Source of the DNA: Noviherbaspirillum autotrophicum
Lineage (GTDB): Bacteria; Pseudomonadota; Gammaproteobacteria; Burkholderiales; Burkholderiaceae_D
Length of the DNA: 64,000 bases
Direction of reading: 5' to 3'
Assembly (NCBI RefSeq): GCF_000818395.1
Contig: NZ_JWJG01000028.1
Span: forward strand, 794,853 to 858,852
In this document: positions 29,617 through 41,546 of the stretch, piece by piece
How positions within the stretch are numbered: the stretch's first letter is position 1
Layout: each line of letters starts with the position of its first letter
Notes under the pieces: model-generated
The model's input: only the letters and a program-made list of their open reading frames with translations
What the model was told of the DNA's origin: nothing
The model's database searches: none
Made by a program: the position numbers and the translations under genes

Positions 29617-30434
29617 ATTCTGCAACACGCATCGTCGTGCTGTCACTGACGTGCGCTCTTGGCGGATGTGCCAGCACGGCCAACCCCAAGGATCCGTTCG
29701 AGCGCTTCAATCGCGCCATGTTCAACTTCAACGACGCGCTCGATCAGCATGCAGTCAAACCCGTTGCGGAGAAATATAGCAAGTTCGTGCCAAACTTTGT
29801 GCAAATTGGCGTCGGTAATTTCTTTGGCAATCTCGGCGATGTCTGGACGACAGTTAACAACTTTTTGCAAGGCAAGGTCGCGGATGGATTTTCGGACGTG
29901 ATGCGTGTCGCGGTCAACAGTACGCTGGGTTTAGGTGGCGTGCTGGATATCGGCACGGAAGCAGGCCTGGTCAAGCACAAGGAAGACTTTGGTCAGACGC
30001 TCGGCAAGTGGGGGGTGCGCCCCGGGCCATATGTCGTGTTGCCGGTACTTGGTTCGTCCACCTTGCGCGATACGGTGGCAACTCCGCTGGATCTGACGGC
30101 AGATTTGTGGCAGCACAAGTATCCGGTCCGCTGGCGTAACACGGGCACTATCGTCCGCCTGGTTGACCAGCGCGCGGCATTGTTGGGTGCCTCCAACCTG
30201 CTCGAAGATGCAGCGCTGGACCGCTACGAATTTGTTCGCGATGCATATATGCAGCGACGCGAGAGCAAGGTGCACGATGGTGAAACGCCGCGATCCTTCT
30301 ACGAAGATGATGTTGGTCCAACAGATTTCACTGAAGAAAATATAGCGGAACCGGAAATGAAGGCCGCCGTCAAACAGGAGCCGAACAACGGGAAGGCTGT
30401 TGATTCCTCTCCTATTGTTGAAAAGAAAAAATAA
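29613..30434 (+). CDS. mlaA: Outer-membrane lipoprotein MlaA (VacJ)
   Basis: 273 residues with a lipoprotein signal (MNSATRIVVLSLTCALGGC, lipobox LGGC with the lipidated Cys at 18). The MlaA/VacJ domain follows: PKDPFERFNRAMFNFNDALD, NFFGNLGDVWTTVNNFLQG and GVRPGPYVVLPVLGSSTLRD. MlaA extracts mislocalised phospholipids from the outer leaflet and passes them to MlaC. In E. coli it is unlinked to mlaFEDCB; here it is inside the operon, its ATG overlapping the mlaD stop. The acidic/Lys-rich C-terminal tail (about 230-273) looks disordered. Confidence 0.96.
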   Translation: MNSATRIVVLSLTCALGGCASTANPKDPFERFNRAMFNFNDALDQHAVKPVAEKYSKFVPNFVQIGVGNFFGNLGDVWTTVNNFLQGKVADGFSDVMRVAVNSTLGLGGVLDIGTEAGLVKHKEDFGQTLGKWGVRPGPYVVLPVLGSSTLRDTVATPLDLTADLWQHKYPVRWRNTGTIVRLVDQRAALLGASNLLEDAALDRYEFVRDAYMQRRESKVHDGETPRSFYEDDVGPTDFTEENIAEPEMKAAVKQEPNNGKAVDSSPIVEKKK

Positions 30435-30551
30435 TGGGCGCGGCCAAGCCTTGTTTCGGTTCGCTCCGCCGTTGTCATCCAAAGCGGATGCTGGCCAGTT
30501 AAATGATTACCTGGTGCCAATATCGGCACTGTTTTGTTGATCCAGGAAAAT

Positions 30552-31202
30552 ATGAATATAGTGAAAAAAATCTTTGCAGTTGCTGCTCTGGCCTTGGGCT
30601 TGGTTTCTGTCCAAACGGCGTTCGCGCAGGAAGCGCCCGATGTCCTGATCAAACGCATCAGCCAGGAAGTGCTCGATGCTGCTAAAAGCGACAAGGAGAT
30701 CCAGAGCGGTAACCAAAAGCATATCTTGGACTTGGTGGAAGCCAAGGTATTGCCGCACGTTGATTTCCAGCGCATGACGGCGCTGGCTGCCGGACGCTTC
30801 TGGCGGCAGGCGACACCGGAGCAGCAAAAGCAGCTGACCGATGAATTCCGTGCCTTGCTGGTGTATACCTATTCCGGTGCCATTGCGCAGATTCGTGACC
30901 AAAAGCTCGAATTCAAGCCGTTTCGCGCCGACCCCAGCGATACCGAAGTGGAGGTGCGTTCCCAGGTATTGCAGCCGCGCGGCGGCGACCCGATCCAGTT
31001 GAATTATCGTCTGGAAAAGACGCCGGCGGGCTGGAAGATTTTTGACATGAATGTGCTGGGTGCTTGGCTGGTGGAAACCTATAAGGGAAATTTCGCCTCT
31101 GAAATCAGCAAGGGTGGCATCGACGGCTTGATCAAGACTTTGGCCGAACGCAACAAGCGTCTCGCCACCGGCACCGCCAAGGGCGTAAAAAGCGCCTCTT
31201 GA
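30552..31202 (+). CDS. mlaC: Periplasmic phospholipid-binding protein MlaC
   Basis: 216 residues from the ATG at 30552, preceded by CAGGAAAA; a TTG six codons upstream is rejected because it would precede the signal peptide. The signal peptide is MNIVKKIFAVAALALGLVSV with a probable cut after AFA. The MlaC/Ttg2D domain follows (DLVEAKVLPHVDFQRMTALA, GRFWRQATPEQQKQLTDEFR, GDPIQLNYRLEKTPAGWKI). It ferries phospholipid between MlaA and the MlaFEDB complex. Confidence 0.95.
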   Translation: MNIVKKIFAVAALALGLVSVQTAFAQEAPDVLIKRISQEVLDAAKSDKEIQSGNQKHILDLVEAKVLPHVDFQRMTALAAGRFWRQATPEQQKQLTDEFRALLVYTYSGAIAQIRDQKLEFKPFRADPSDTEVEVRSQVLQPRGGDPIQLNYRLEKTPAGWKIFDMNVLGAWLVETYKGNFASEISKGGIDGLIKTLAERNKRLATGTAKGVKSAS

Positions 31203-31208
31203 TTCGCC

Positions 31209-31490
31209 ATGACATTTCGTCCCGCATCGACGCTCACTTTCCATAACGCGCAAACCGTGCTGGATGACGGATTGCGCGCGATTGCCGATGGCCAGGCGCA
31301 AATCGATTTGTCGGATTTAACGGCAGTCGATTCGGCTGCCGTGGCAACTCTGCTTGCGTGGCAGCGCGCTGCGCAGCAGGCTGGCAAGCCACTGAGTTTC
31401 AAGAATCTTCCTACCAATCTGCAAAGCATCGTCGCGCTGTACGGCGTTGGCGACCTGCTGCACGTGCACGCCGACGCTTCTCATCATTGA
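31209..31490 (+). CDS. mlaB: STAS-domain protein MlaB
   Basis: 93 residues forming one STAS domain. The segment IDLSDLTAVDSAAVATLLAW contains the conserved Ser of the STAS switch loop. MlaB binds MlaF and is needed for activity of the ABC complex. It starts 6 bases after mlaC. The identification depends strongly on the operon context. Confidence 0.9.
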   Translation: MTFRPASTLTFHNAQTVLDDGLRAIADGQAQIDLSDLTAVDSAAVATLLAWQRAAQQAGKPLSFKNLPTNLQSIVALYGVGDLLHVHADASHH

Positions 31491-31541
31491 CCATTCGGTC
31501 ACTCCTCGCGCGTTGTTCCGGTTTCCCTGCCGGAAATCCAA

Positions 31542-31547
31542 TATAAT
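31542..31547 (+). promoter_or_regulatory. Candidate -10 box for the ABC-2 exporter pair
   Basis: A perfect TATAAT lies 65 bases upstream of the ABC ATPase ATG in a 122-base gap after mlaB. The -35 side is poor, and an inverted repeat TTCCGG/CCGGAA sits just upstream. Confidence 0.4.
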
Positions 31548-31612
31548 CAAGGGTTTCGCCAAAGGTTTTGTCCAGCCGGAGGCCATTTCCACGCTAAATT
31601 GGTCAAGCCACC

Positions 31613-32524
31613 ATGGCTGCTCTGCAAATCGTCAATGTCGAAAAACGCTACAAGTCGCTGCAGGCGCTTGGCGGCGTGACGCTGTCGGTCGAAGAAGGTG
31701 AATTCTTCGGCTTGCTTGGCCCCAATGGCGCTGGCAAGACGACGCTGATTTCCATCATCGCCGGCTTGAATCGCGCCGATTCCGGCAGCGTGGCAATCCT
31801 CGGGCATGATGTCGTACGCAATTACCGTGAGGCGCGTCAGCGGCTCGGGGTGGTGCCGCAGGAACTGGTGTTCGATCCGTTCTTTACCGTGCGCGAAACC
31901 TTGCGCATGCAGTCCGGCTACTTTGGCCTGAAGAACAATGACAAGTGGATCGACGAGGTGATGGCCAACCTGGACCTCACCAACAAGGCCGACACCAATA
32001 TGCGCGCGCTGTCTGGCGGCATGAAGCGCCGCGTGCTGGTGGCGCAGGCACTGGTGCACAAGCCGCCGGTGATCGTGCTGGACGAGCCTACCGCTGGCGT
32101 CGACGTCGAATTACGCCAGACGCTATGGAAGTTCATCGCCCGTCTTAATCGCGAAGGGCATACGATTGTGCTGACCACGCACTACCTGGAAGAGGCGCAG
32201 GCGCTGTGCAACCGCATCGCCATGCTCAAGACTGGCAAGGTAGTCGCCCTCGACTCCACGTCGGCGCTGATCAAGCGTATCTCGGGCTCGCAATTGGTCG
32301 TGCGTCTTGCCAACGGCGACTTGCCCGATGCGTTGAAGCCATTGGTGTCGCATCCGGATGAACTGGTTGCCGGCCGCAAGTACACATTGCGCGTGAATGA
32401 ATACACCGATGTCGAACCGATCCTCGCAACTCTGCGGCAGGCCGGCGCGACGATCGAAGACATGCAGTTGCAGCAGGCCGACCTGGAAGACGTGTTCATC
32501 CAGATCATGGAGGGCGAAAAATGA
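31613..32524 (+). CDS. ABC-2 type exporter, ATP-binding protein (YadG-like)
   Basis: 303 residues. Walker A is GPNGAGKTT (about 36-44), signature LSGGMKRRV and Walker B VIVLDEPTAGVDVELR, followed by a C-terminal extension typical of the DrrA/NodI/YadG group. It pairs with the permease whose ATG overlaps its stop codon. The substrate is unknown; the pair sits between mla and murA in many betaproteobacteria (from general knowledge), which hints at an envelope role without proving it. Confidence 0.92.
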   Translation: MAALQIVNVEKRYKSLQALGGVTLSVEEGEFFGLLGPNGAGKTTLISIIAGLNRADSGSVAILGHDVVRNYREARQRLGVVPQELVFDPFFTVRETLRMQSGYFGLKNNDKWIDEVMANLDLTNKADTNMRALSGGMKRRVLVAQALVHKPPVIVLDEPTAGVDVELRQTLWKFIARLNREGHTIVLTTHYLEEAQALCNRIAMLKTGKVVALDSTSALIKRISGSQLVVRLANGDLPDALKPLVSHPDELVAGRKYTLRVNEYTDVEPILATLRQAGATIEDMQLQQADLEDVFIQIMEGEK

Positions 32525-33276
32525 CCGGCTTCCAAACCTTGTTTTATAAGGAAATCCTGCGTTTCTGGAAAGTCGCGATGCAAACCATTACCGCGCCGAT
32601 CCTGACTGCGATGCTGTATCTGCTGATTTTCGGCCATGTGCTGGAAGACCATGTCCATGTCTATCCGCAGGTGCGCTATACCGCGTTCCTGATCCCGGGC
32701 CTGGTAATGATGAGCGTGCTGCAAAATGCGTTTGCCAATAGTTCATCCTCGCTGATCCAGTCCAAGATCACCGGCAACCTGGTGTTCGTGCTGTTGCCGC
32801 CGCTGTCGCACTGGGATTTATTCGGCGCCTATGTGCTCGCTGCGGTGGTGCGTGGCTTGGCAGTCGGCACCGGCGTTTTTGCGATTACTGCATGGTTCGC
32901 CAAGCTGAGCTTTGTTGCCCCCGGGTGGATCGTTGTCTTTGCGCTGCTCGGCGCCGCCATGCTCGGCACCATGGGGGTGATCGCCGGGATCTGGGCGGAA
33001 AAGTTCGACCAGCTCGCCGCATTCCAGAATTTCCTGATCATGCCGGCAACCTTTTTGTCCGGTGTGTTTTATTCGATCCACTCATTGCCGCCATTCTGGC
33101 AGTCCATATCGCGTTTCAACCCGTTTTTTTATATGATTGATGGCTTCCGCTACGGCTTTTTCGGCCAGTCCGACGTCAATCCATTGACCAGTTTTACTAT
33201 TGTTTCCGTGTTTTTCCTGGCGCTCGCCGCCTTTGCCGTTCGTCTGTTAAAAGTAGGCTACAAGCTGCGCCACTAA
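32521..33276 (+). CDS. ABC-2 type exporter permease (YadH-like)
   Basis: 251 residues with six hydrophobic helices and the ABC-2 permease signature region LPATFLSGVFYSIHSLPPFW near residues 178-200. Its N-terminus (MTGFQTLFYKEILRFWK) is the usual amphipathic lead-in. The ATG overlaps the ATPase stop. Substrate unknown. Confidence 0.92.
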   Translation: MTGFQTLFYKEILRFWKVAMQTITAPILTAMLYLLIFGHVLEDHVHVYPQVRYTAFLIPGLVMMSVLQNAFANSSSSLIQSKITGNLVFVLLPPLSHWDLFGAYVLAAVVRGLAVGTGVFAITAWFAKLSFVAPGWIVVFALLGAAMLGTMGVIAGIWAEKFDQLAAFQNFLIMPATFLSGVFYSIHSLPPFWQSISRFNPFFYMIDGFRYGFFGQSDVNPLTSFTIVSVFFLALAAFAVRLLKVGYKLRH

Positions 33277-34799
<1,523 letters not shown>

Positions 34800-34800
<1 letters not shown>

Positions 34801-35450
34801 TGAGCCAGCAACTGACCCTCGCGCTGTCCAAGGGACGCATATTCGAAGAAACGATGCCGCTGCTGCAGGCGGCCGGCATCACCGTGTCGGAAGACCCAGA
34901 GAAGTCGCGCAAGCTGATCCTGCCGACCAATGACCCGAACGTGCGCGTGATCATCGTGCGCGCCTCAGACGTGCCGACGTATGTCCAATATGGCGCGGCC
35001 GACTTCGGCGTGGCCGGCAAGGACGTGCTGCTCGAGCACGGCGGCGAGGGGTTGTACCAGCCGATCGATCTGAATATCGCGAAATGCCGCCTGTCGGTGG
35101 CTGTGCCGGCCGGCTTCGACTACGCCAGCGCCGTGCGTCAGGGCGCGCGTCTGCGCGTCGTGACCAAGTACGTGCAATGCGCGCGCGAGCACTTCGCGGC
35201 AAAAGGCGTGCACGTCGACTTGATCAAGCTGTACGGCTCGATGGAGCTGGGGCCGCTGGTTGGCCTGTCGGACGCGATCGTCGACCTGGTTTCGACCGGC
35301 AGCACCTTGCGCGCCAACAACCTGGTCGAAGTCGAGCACATCATGGATATCTCGTCGCGCCTGGTCGTCAACCAGGCCGCCCTGAAACTGAAGCGCGAAC
35401 GCTTGCAGCCGATTCTGGAAGCATTCGAAAAAGCGTCGAAAGCCGGATAA
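34800..35450 (+). CDS. hisG: ATP phosphoribosyltransferase, short form
   Basis: 216 residues ([20 protein letters not shown]...). It contains the phosphoribosyl-binding region [17 protein letters not shown] but lacks the C-terminal ACT-like regulatory domain of long HisG, so it should need HisZ as regulatory partner; no hisZ is in the window. It performs the first step of histidine synthesis and heads the his genes, 1-base overlapped with murA. Confidence 0.96.
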
Positions 35451-35456
35451 GACAAC

Positions 35457-36767
35457 ATGATCCAGATTCGCAAACTCGATTCCACCGCAGAAAACTTCAA
35501 GGCACAGCTGGCGGCGGTGCTCGCATTCGAAGCGAGCGAAGACGAAGCCATCGACCGTGCCGCAGCGCAGATACTGGCCGACGTGAAGATCCGCGGCGAC
35601 GCCGCCGTGCTCGACTATACGAACCGCTTCGATAAGCTTGATGCGCAAAGCGTTGCTGGTCTGGAGATTGCACAGGACGAGCTTCGTGCTGCACTGGATA
35701 GCCTCGCGCCGGCGCGACGGGCGGCGTTGCAAACGGCGGCCGATCGCGTGCGCGCCTATCACGAGCGGCAAAAGAAGGAATGCGGATCTGACGGTTTTAC
35801 CTATGCCGAAGCGGACGGTACCGTGCTGGGCCAAAAGGTCACGCCGCTCGATCGTGTCGGCATTTATGTCCCTGGAGGCAAGGCCGCCTACCCGTCGTCG
35901 GTGCTGATGAATGCGATTCCGGCCAAGGTCGCCGGCGTGCAGGAAGTCGTCATGGTGGTGCCGACGCCGGCCGGCGTGAAAAATGAACTGGTGCTGGCTG
36001 CCGCCGCCATCGCCGGCGTCGACCGCGTGTTCACCATCGGCGGTGCGCAAGCCGTCGGCGCGCTCGCCTTCGGCACGGCCACTATTCCGCAGGTCGACAA
36101 GATCGTCGGCCCGGGCAACGCGTACGTGGCCGCTGCCAAGCGCCGAGTGTTCGGCATCGTCGGCATCGACATGATCGCCGGCCCGTCCGAAATTCTGGTC
36201 ATTTGCGACGGCACGACCGACCCGGACTGGGTGGCGATGGACCTGTTTTCGCAGGCCGAGCATGACGAGCTGGCGCAATCGATTCTGGTGTGTCCGGACG
36301 CCGGCTACATCGCCCGCGTCGAAGCAAGCATCAACAAGCAGCTCGATGCGATGCCGCGCAAGGAAGTGATCCGCACCTCGCTCACCAACCGCGGCGCCAT
36401 GGTCAAGGTGCGCGACATGGACGAGGCCTGCGAGATCGCAAACCTGATCGCCGCCGAACACCTCGAAATTTCGGCCGAAAATCCGCAGCAGTGGGCCGAC
36501 AAGGTGCGCCACGCCGGCGCCATGTTCCTTGGCCACTTTTCGTCCGAATCGCTGGGCGACTATTGCGCTGGCCCCAATCACGTGCTGCCGACGTCACGCA
36601 CCGCGCGCTTCTCCTCGCCCCTGGGTGTGTACGATTTCCAGAAGCGCTCCAGCATCATCCATGTCAGCCAAGCGGGTGCGCAAACCCTCGGCAAGGTTGC
36701 AGCGGAGCTCGCCTACGGCGAAGGCCTGCAGGCGCATGCCGGATCGGCCGAGTATCGATTGAAATGA
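35457..36767 (+). CDS. hisD: Histidinol dehydrogenase
   Basis: 436 residues. The signature region around [18 protein letters not shown] and [12 protein letters not shown] is present, as are the zinc/catalytic residues in [11 protein letters not shown] and the terminal [10 protein letters not shown] stretch. It oxidises histidinol to histidine in two NAD-dependent steps. It starts 6 bases after hisG; the next gene is a DNA methyltransferase rather than hisC. Confidence 0.97.
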   Translation: MIQIRKLDSTAENFKAQLAAVLAFEASEDEAIDRAAAQILADVKIRGDAAVLDYTNRFDKLDAQSVAGLEIAQDELRAALDSLAPARRAALQTAADRVRAYHERQKKECGSDGFTYAEADGTVLGQKVTPLDRVGIYVPGGKAAYPSSVLMNAIPAKVAGVQEVVMVVPTPAGVKNELVLAAAAIAGVDRVFTIGGAQAVGALAFGTATIPQVDKIVGPGNAYVAAAKRRVFGIVGIDMIAGPSEILVICDGTTDPDWVAMDLFSQAEHDELAQSILVCPDAGYIARVEASINKQLDAMPRKEVIRTSLTNRGAMVKVRDMDEACEIANLIAAEHLEISAENPQQWADKVRHAGAMFLGHFSSESLGDYCAGPNHVLPTSRTARFSSPLGVYDFQKRSSIIHVSQAGAQTLGKVAAELAYGEGLQAHAGSAEYRLK

Positions 36768-36783
36768 AAGCCGGCGCCGCCCA

Positions 36784-37554
36784 ATGACCAGCTGGCTCAA
36801 TCGCATTTATTGCGAGGATGCGCTGCAGGGATTTGCGCGTATTCCCGACGCCAGCATCGACCTGCTGGTGGCGGATCCGCCCTACGGTTTGGGCAAGGAT
36901 TACGGCAACAATTCAGACAAGCTCGATACCGACGCCTATCTGCACTGGATGGAGCAGTGGATCGATGCGGCGCTGCCGAAGCTGAAGGCCTGCGGCAGCC
37001 TGTACGTTTTCCTGACCTGGCGCTATTCGCCGGAAATCTTCGTGTTGCTGAAAAAGCGCATGACGATGATTAACGAGATCATCTGGGACCGGCGCGTGCC
37101 GTCGATGGGCGGCAGCACGCGCAAGTTTTCGTCGGTGCACGACACCATCGGATTTTTCGTCAAGGCGAAGGACTATTATTTCGACCTCGACGCTGTGCGC
37201 ATCCCGTACGACGCCGAAACCAAGAAGGCCCGCTCGCGCTCGATCTTCGTCGGCGCCAAGTGGCTGGAAATCGGCTACAACCCCAAGGACGTGTGGAGCG
37301 TGTCGCGCCTGCACCGCGAGCATCGCGAGCGCGCCGACCATCCGACCCAAAAGCCCCTGGAGATCGTCGAGCGCATGATCAAGGCGTCCTGCCCGCCGGG
37401 CGGGATCGTGCTCGATCCATTCATGGGAAGCGGCACGACCGCCGTCGCGGCCAAGCGTTGCGGACGGCATTTCGTTGGATTTGAGTTAAATGCCGATTAT
37501 TGCGAACTGATTGAAAACCGGCTGGCTGAATTGGAAAAGCCGGCCGCAGCCTGA
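36784..37554 (+). CDS. DNA methyltransferase, beta-class N6-adenine/N4-cytosine type, inside the his operon
   Basis: 256 residues. The catalytic motif IV DPPY (31-34) comes first and the AdoMet-binding motif DPFMGSGTT (about 211-219) last, the beta-class order seen in YhdJ- and CcrM-like enzymes. HPTQKP (about 182) is the conserved pre-motif segment. DPPY favours N6-adenine methylation. The middle part would be the target-recognition region, and the specificity cannot be read. No restriction endonuclease gene is near, so it is an orphan methyltransferase. It starts 16 bases after hisD and ends 7 bases before hisC, so it is almost certainly co-transcribed with his genes. Codon use resembles the neighbours, arguing against recent acquisition. 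Confidence 0.93.
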   Translation: MTSWLNRIYCEDALQGFARIPDASIDLLVADPPYGLGKDYGNNSDKLDTDAYLHWMEQWIDAALPKLKACGSLYVFLTWRYSPEIFVLLKKRMTMINEIIWDRRVPSMGGSTRKFSSVHDTIGFFVKAKDYYFDLDAVRIPYDAETKKARSRSIFVGAKWLEIGYNPKDVWSVSRLHREHRERADHPTQKPLEIVERMIKASCPPGGIVLDPFMGSGTTAVAAKRCGRHFVGFELNADYCELIENRLAELEKPAAA

Positions 37555-37561
37555 GAAACCT

Positions 37562-38650
37562 ATGCCCCTGATCGAAAATATCATCCGTCCCGACGTGCGC
37601 GCGCTGTCGGCCTATCACGTGCCGGACTCCGCTGGCTTCGTCAAGCTCGATGCCATGGAGAACCCGTACACGTTGCCGGAGCCATTGCGTGCGGAACTCG
37701 GACGCAGGCTTGCCGATGTGGCAATGAACCGTTATCCGGTACCGTCATACGCCGCGCTGAAAACAAAGATTTGCGACAAACTGGGTGTGCCGGCGGGATT
37801 CGATGTCGTGCTCGGCAACGGCTCGGATGAACTGATTTCGATCATCTCCATTGCCTGCGCCAAGCCGGGCGCCAAAGTGCTGGCGCCGATGCCAGGCTTT
37901 GTCATGTACGCCATGTCCGCCCGGTTTGCCGGCCTGGAATTTGTCGGCGTGCCACTCAAGCCGGATTTTTCGCTAGACAAGGAAGCAATGCTGGCGGCGA
38001 TCGCGCAGCATAAGCCAGTGGTCACTTACCTCGCATACCCGAACAACCCGACCGGCAACCTGTTTAATGCCGACGACATGGTCGAGATCATCCGCGCCGT
38101 CGGCGATACCGGCATCGTGGTGATCGACGAAGCCTACCAGCCGTTTGCGCAGTCGAGCTTCATGCCGCGCCTGTCGGAGTTTAGCAACATCGTGGTCATG
38201 CGTACCGTGTCCAAGCTGGGCCTGGCCGGCATCCGCCTCGGCTACATGGCAGCGGACGCTGCGCTACTGGCGGAATTCGACAAGGTGCGCCCGCCGTACA
38301 ACGTCAATGTATTGACTCAGGCGGCAGCAGAATTCGTGCTCGACCATGCCGATGTGCTCGATGCCCAAGCGGAAAACTTGCGTGCGGAACGTGCCAAGCT
38401 GGCAACTGCACTACAGGCGCTTCCTGGCATTGAAGTTTTCCCTTCGGCAGCAAATTTTCTGCTGATTCGCCTCGCTGCCGGAAAAAATAATGCAGATTCT
38501 GTGTTTTCCGCGTTGTTAGACCGTAAGGTTTTAATCAAAAATGTCGGTAAAATGCATCCATTATTGGAAAATTGCTTACGGGTGACCGTCAGCACTCCGG
38601 AAGAAAACCAGTTATTCCTCGATGCCCTGAAGGCGTCGCTCGCATCGTAA
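37562..38650 (+). CDS. hisC: Histidinol-phosphate aminotransferase
   Basis: 362 residues from ATG 37562; upstream in-frame codons lie inside the methyltransferase gene and are not used. Class I/II aminotransferase features are [19 protein letters not shown] and the PLP lysine K218 in [13 protein letters not shown]. It transfers the amino group to imidazole-acetol phosphate. The 3' part (about 38.4-38.6 kb) is noticeably more AT-rich. Confidence 0.96.
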   Translation: MPLIENIIRPDVRALSAYHVPDSAGFVKLDAMENPYTLPEPLRAELGRRLADVAMNRYPVPSYAALKTKICDKLGVPAGFDVVLGNGSDELISIISIACAKPGAKVLAPMPGFVMYAMSARFAGLEFVGVPLKPDFSLDKEAMLAAIAQHKPVVTYLAYPNNPTGNLFNADDMVEIIRAVGDTGIVVIDEAYQPFAQSSFMPRLSEFSNIVVMRTVSKLGLAGIRLGYMAADAALLAEFDKVRPPYNVNVLTQAAAEFVLDHADVLDAQAENLRAERAKLATALQALPGIEVFPSAANFLLIRLAAGKNNADSVFSALLDRKVLIKNVGKMHPLLENCLRVTVSTPEENQLFLDALKASLAS

Positions 38651-38669
38651 ATTTTAGTATCCGCTTAAC

Positions 38670-39266
38670 ATGCCCACGCCACGCGTTGCAGAGGTCACCC
38701 GCAATACCAACGAGACGCAAATCCGCGTCGTGATCAACCTCGACGGTACCGGTCAGCAAAAGCTGAATACCGGCGTGCCGTTCCTCGACCACATGCTCGA
38801 CCAGATTGCGCGGCATGGCTTGATCGATCTTGAGATCGAAGCACGCGGTGATCTGCACATCGATGCGCACCACACCGTGGAGGATGTCGGCATCACGCTC
38901 GGCCAAGCTTTCGCCAAGGCGATCGGCGACAAGAAGGGCATCCGTCGCTACGGGCATGCTTATGTCCCGCTGGATGAAGCGCTGTCGCGCGTGGTTGTCG
39001 ACTTTTCCGGCCGCCCCGGCCTGGAATTTCATGTGCCGTTCAAGCGTGCCATGATCGGCGCCTTCGATGTCGACTTGACGCACGAATTTTTCCAGGGCTT
39101 CGTCAACCATGCGCTGGTGACGCTGCACATCGATAACCTGCGCGGCGAAAACGCGCACCATCAGTGCGAAACCGTGTTCAAGGCATTCGGCCGCGCACTG
39201 CGCATGGCCGCCGAACTGGATGCGCGTGCGGCAGGCACGATTCCTTCGACCAAGGGCAGTCTGTAA
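38670..39266 (+). CDS. hisB: Imidazoleglycerol-phosphate dehydratase
   Basis: 198 residues, monofunctional (no histidinol-phosphatase domain). Metal-binding His motifs are [22 protein letters not shown] and the C-terminal GENAHHQCE. The ATG at 38670 lies 19 bases after hisC. The stand-alone form implies the histidinol phosphatase is encoded elsewhere. Confidence 0.97.
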   Translation: MPTPRVAEVTRNTNETQIRVVINLDGTGQQKLNTGVPFLDHMLDQIARHGLIDLEIEARGDLHIDAHHTVEDVGITLGQAFAKAIGDKKGIRRYGHAYVPLDEALSRVVVDFSGRPGLEFHVPFKRAMIGAFDVDLTHEFFQGFVNHALVTLHIDNLRGENAHHQCETVFKAFGRALRMAAELDARAAGTIPSTKGSL

Positions 39267-39293
39267 GCGTAGCCTCGCGACTCATTTTTTGAC

Positions 39294-39932
39294 ATGAATA
39301 AAATCGTTGTAGTGGATTACGGCATGGGCAACCTGCGCTCGGTGGCGCAGGCGCTGCGCCATGTCGCGCCGGAAGCGGACGTGCGCATTTCCGGTGAACT
39401 GTCGGATATCAAGTCGGCCGATCGCCTTGTGCTGCCGGGCCAGGGTGCCATTCCGGACTGTATGCGCTGTCTGCGCGAATCGGGATTGCAGGATGCAGTC
39501 ATCGAATCGACGCGCAGCAAGCCGCTATTGGGAGTGTGCGTCGGCGAGCAGTTACTGTTCGACTGGAGCGAAGAGGGCGACACCCCCGGGCTCGGTTTGC
39601 TGCCCGGGAAGGTGGTGCGCTTTCGCCTCGAGGACAAGCTGCAGGCGGACGGATCACGCTTCAAGGTGCCCCAGATGGGCTGGAACCGCGTGAAACAAAC
39701 GTTGTCCCATCCGCTGTGGAATGGCATTGCTGACAACAGCTACTTCTATTTTGTGCACAGCTACTACGCGATGCCGGACAAGCCGGAGCATATCGCAGGC
39801 GAGACCGATTACGGTGCACCGTTCGCTTGTGCCGTGGCAAAAGACAATATATTCGCGACCCAGTTTCATCCGGAGAAAAGCGCGACAGCCGGTTTGCAGC
39901 TGTATAAAAATTTCGTTCACTGGAATCCCTGA
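39294..39932 (+). CDS. hisH: Imidazole glycerol phosphate synthase, glutaminase subunit HisH
   Basis: 212 residues, class I glutamine amidotransferase: nucleophile C82 in [12 protein letters not shown], and the His-Glu pair in TQFHPEKSA near the C-terminus. It supplies ammonia to HisF. The adjacent hisA and hisF complete the central steps. Confidence 0.96.
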   Translation: MNKIVVVDYGMGNLRSVAQALRHVAPEADVRISGELSDIKSADRLVLPGQGAIPDCMRCLRESGLQDAVIESTRSKPLLGVCVGEQLLFDWSEEGDTPGLGLLPGKVVRFRLEDKLQADGSRFKVPQMGWNRVKQTLSHPLWNGIADNSYFYFVHSYYAMPDKPEHIAGETDYGAPFACAVAKDNIFATQFHPEKSATAGLQLYKNFVHWNP

Positions 39933-39993
39933 TTTCGGGTGAGTAGTCGTTGCATATTAACTTTACCAACATCAATCCCTCTCTAATGTAGCC

Positions 39994-40785
39994 ATGCTGC
40001 TCATACCTGCCATCGACCTCAAAGACGGTCATTGCGTGCGCCTGAAACAAGGCGATATGGACCAAGCCACCGTGTTTTCCGATGATCCCGCGCAGATGGC
40101 GCGACATTGGCTGGCACAAGGCGCGCGCCGATTGCATCTGGTCGATCTGAACGGCGCATTTGCTGGCAAGCCGAAGAATGAAGCTGCGGTCAAGGCGATC
40201 ATTCAGGCAGTGCGCGACTTCGCCGTTGAAAACGGCGCCGATGAAATTCCGGTGCAGCTGGGTGGTGGCATCCGCGACCTCGACACCATCGAGCGCTATC
40301 TGGACGATGGTCTGTCGTACATCATCATCGGCACCGCGGCGGTGAAAAACCCGGGATTCCTGCACGACGCATGTAGCGCATTCCCTGGCCAGATCATCGT
40401 TGGCCTCGACGCCAAAGACGGCAAGGTCGCCACGGACGGCTGGAGCAAGCTGTCCGGCCACGAAGTGATCGACTTGGCGAAGAAATTCGAGGACTACGGC
40501 TGCGAAGCGATCGTGTATACCGACATCGGGCGCGACGGCATGATGGCCGGCGTGAATATCGACGCGACCGTCAAGCTGGCGCGCAGCATGACGATTCCTG
40601 TCATTGCCTCGGGCGGCGTGCACAACATCAAGGACGTGGAAGCGCTGTGCGCAGTGCAGGACGAAGGCATCGAAGGCGTGATCTGCGGCCGTTCGATCTA
40701 CGAAGGCACACTCGATCTGCGCACGGCGCAGGATCGCGCCGATGAACTGAGCGGCCTGGAAGAGGCGGAAGAAGACGAAGCATGA
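39994..40785 (+). CDS. hisA: ProFAR isomerase HisA
   Basis: 263 residues, a TIM barrel starting [20 protein letters not shown]; the catalytic Asp in AIDLKDG and a second Asp in YTDIGRDGM are present. It is somewhat longer than typical (about 245), with an acidic tail ending EEAEEDEA. Its stop overlaps the hisF start by 4 bases. Confidence 0.96.
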   Translation: MLLIPAIDLKDGHCVRLKQGDMDQATVFSDDPAQMARHWLAQGARRLHLVDLNGAFAGKPKNEAAVKAIIQAVRDFAVENGADEIPVQLGGGIRDLDTIERYLDDGLSYIIIGTAAVKNPGFLHDACSAFPGQIIVGLDAKDGKVATDGWSKLSGHEVIDLAKKFEDYGCEAIVYTDIGRDGMMAGVNIDATVKLARSMTIPVIASGGVHNIKDVEALCAVQDEGIEGVICGRSIYEGTLDLRTAQDRADELSGLEEAEEDEA

Positions 40786-41546
40786 CCCTGGCAAAACGCA
40801 TCATCCCTTGTCTGGACGTGACCGCTGGTCGCGTCGTCAAGGGCGTCAATTTTGTCGAGCTGCGCGATGCGGGAGACCCGGTCGAGATTGCGCGTCGCTA
40901 TGACGATCAGGGTGCCGACGAATTGACTTTCCTCGACATCACGGCCACCTCCGACGAGCGCGACCTGATCCTGCACATCATCGAGGCAGTTGCGTCACAG
41001 GTCTTCATCCCGCTGACTGTCGGCGGCGGCGTGCGCACGGTCGACGATGTACGCCGCCTGTTGAATGCGGGCGCCGACAAGATCAGCATCAACAGCGCTG
41101 CAGTCGCCAATCCGCAGATGGTGGCCGACACCGCGCAAAAATACGGTTCGCAATGTATCGTGGTGGCGATTGACGCCAAGAAGTGCGGTGACGGCAAGTG
41201 GGAAGTTTTTACGCACGGCGGACGCAAGCCGACCGGGCTCGACGTGGTCGAGTGGGCAAAGAAGATGGAAAGCCTCGGTGTCGGCGAAGTGCTGCTGACC
41301 AGCATGGACCGAGACGGCACCAAGAGTGGCTTCGATCTGGCGCTTACGCGCGCCGTATCCGACGCGGTATCGATTCCGGTGATTGCATCCGGCGGCGTCG
41401 GCAGTCTGCAGGATCTGGCGGACGGCATCAAGATCGGCAAGGCCGATGCGGTGCTGGCTGCCAGCATTTTTCATTACGGCCAGCATACCGTGCAGGAAGC
41501 AAAGCGCTTCATGTCGGAGCAGGGTATTCCGATGAGGCTGGCATGA
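40782..41546 (+). CDS. hisF: Imidazole glycerol phosphate synthase, cyclase subunit HisF
   Basis: 254 residues, a TIM barrel with catalytic D12 in [15 protein letters not shown] and the second Asp in [13 protein letters not shown]. With HisH it makes IGP and AICAR. ATGA overlaps with both hisA upstream and hisI downstream indicate translational coupling. Confidence 0.97.
   Translation: MTLAKRIIPCLDVTAGRVVKGVNFVELRDAGDPVEIARRYDDQGADELTFLDITATSDERDLILHIIEAVASQVFIPLTVGGGVRTVDDVRRLLNAGADKISINSAAVANPQMVADTAQKYGSQCIVVAIDAKKCGDGKWEVFTHGGRKPTGLDVVEWAKKMESLGVGEVLLTSMDRDGTKSGFDLALTRAVSDAVSIPVIASGGVGSLQDLADGIKIGKADAVLAASIFHYGQHTVQEAKRFMSEQGIPMRLA

Noticed and set aside
34965-36581. 538-codon ORF antisense to hisG-hisD
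   Set aside because: It spans two confident genes and has no recognisable domain.
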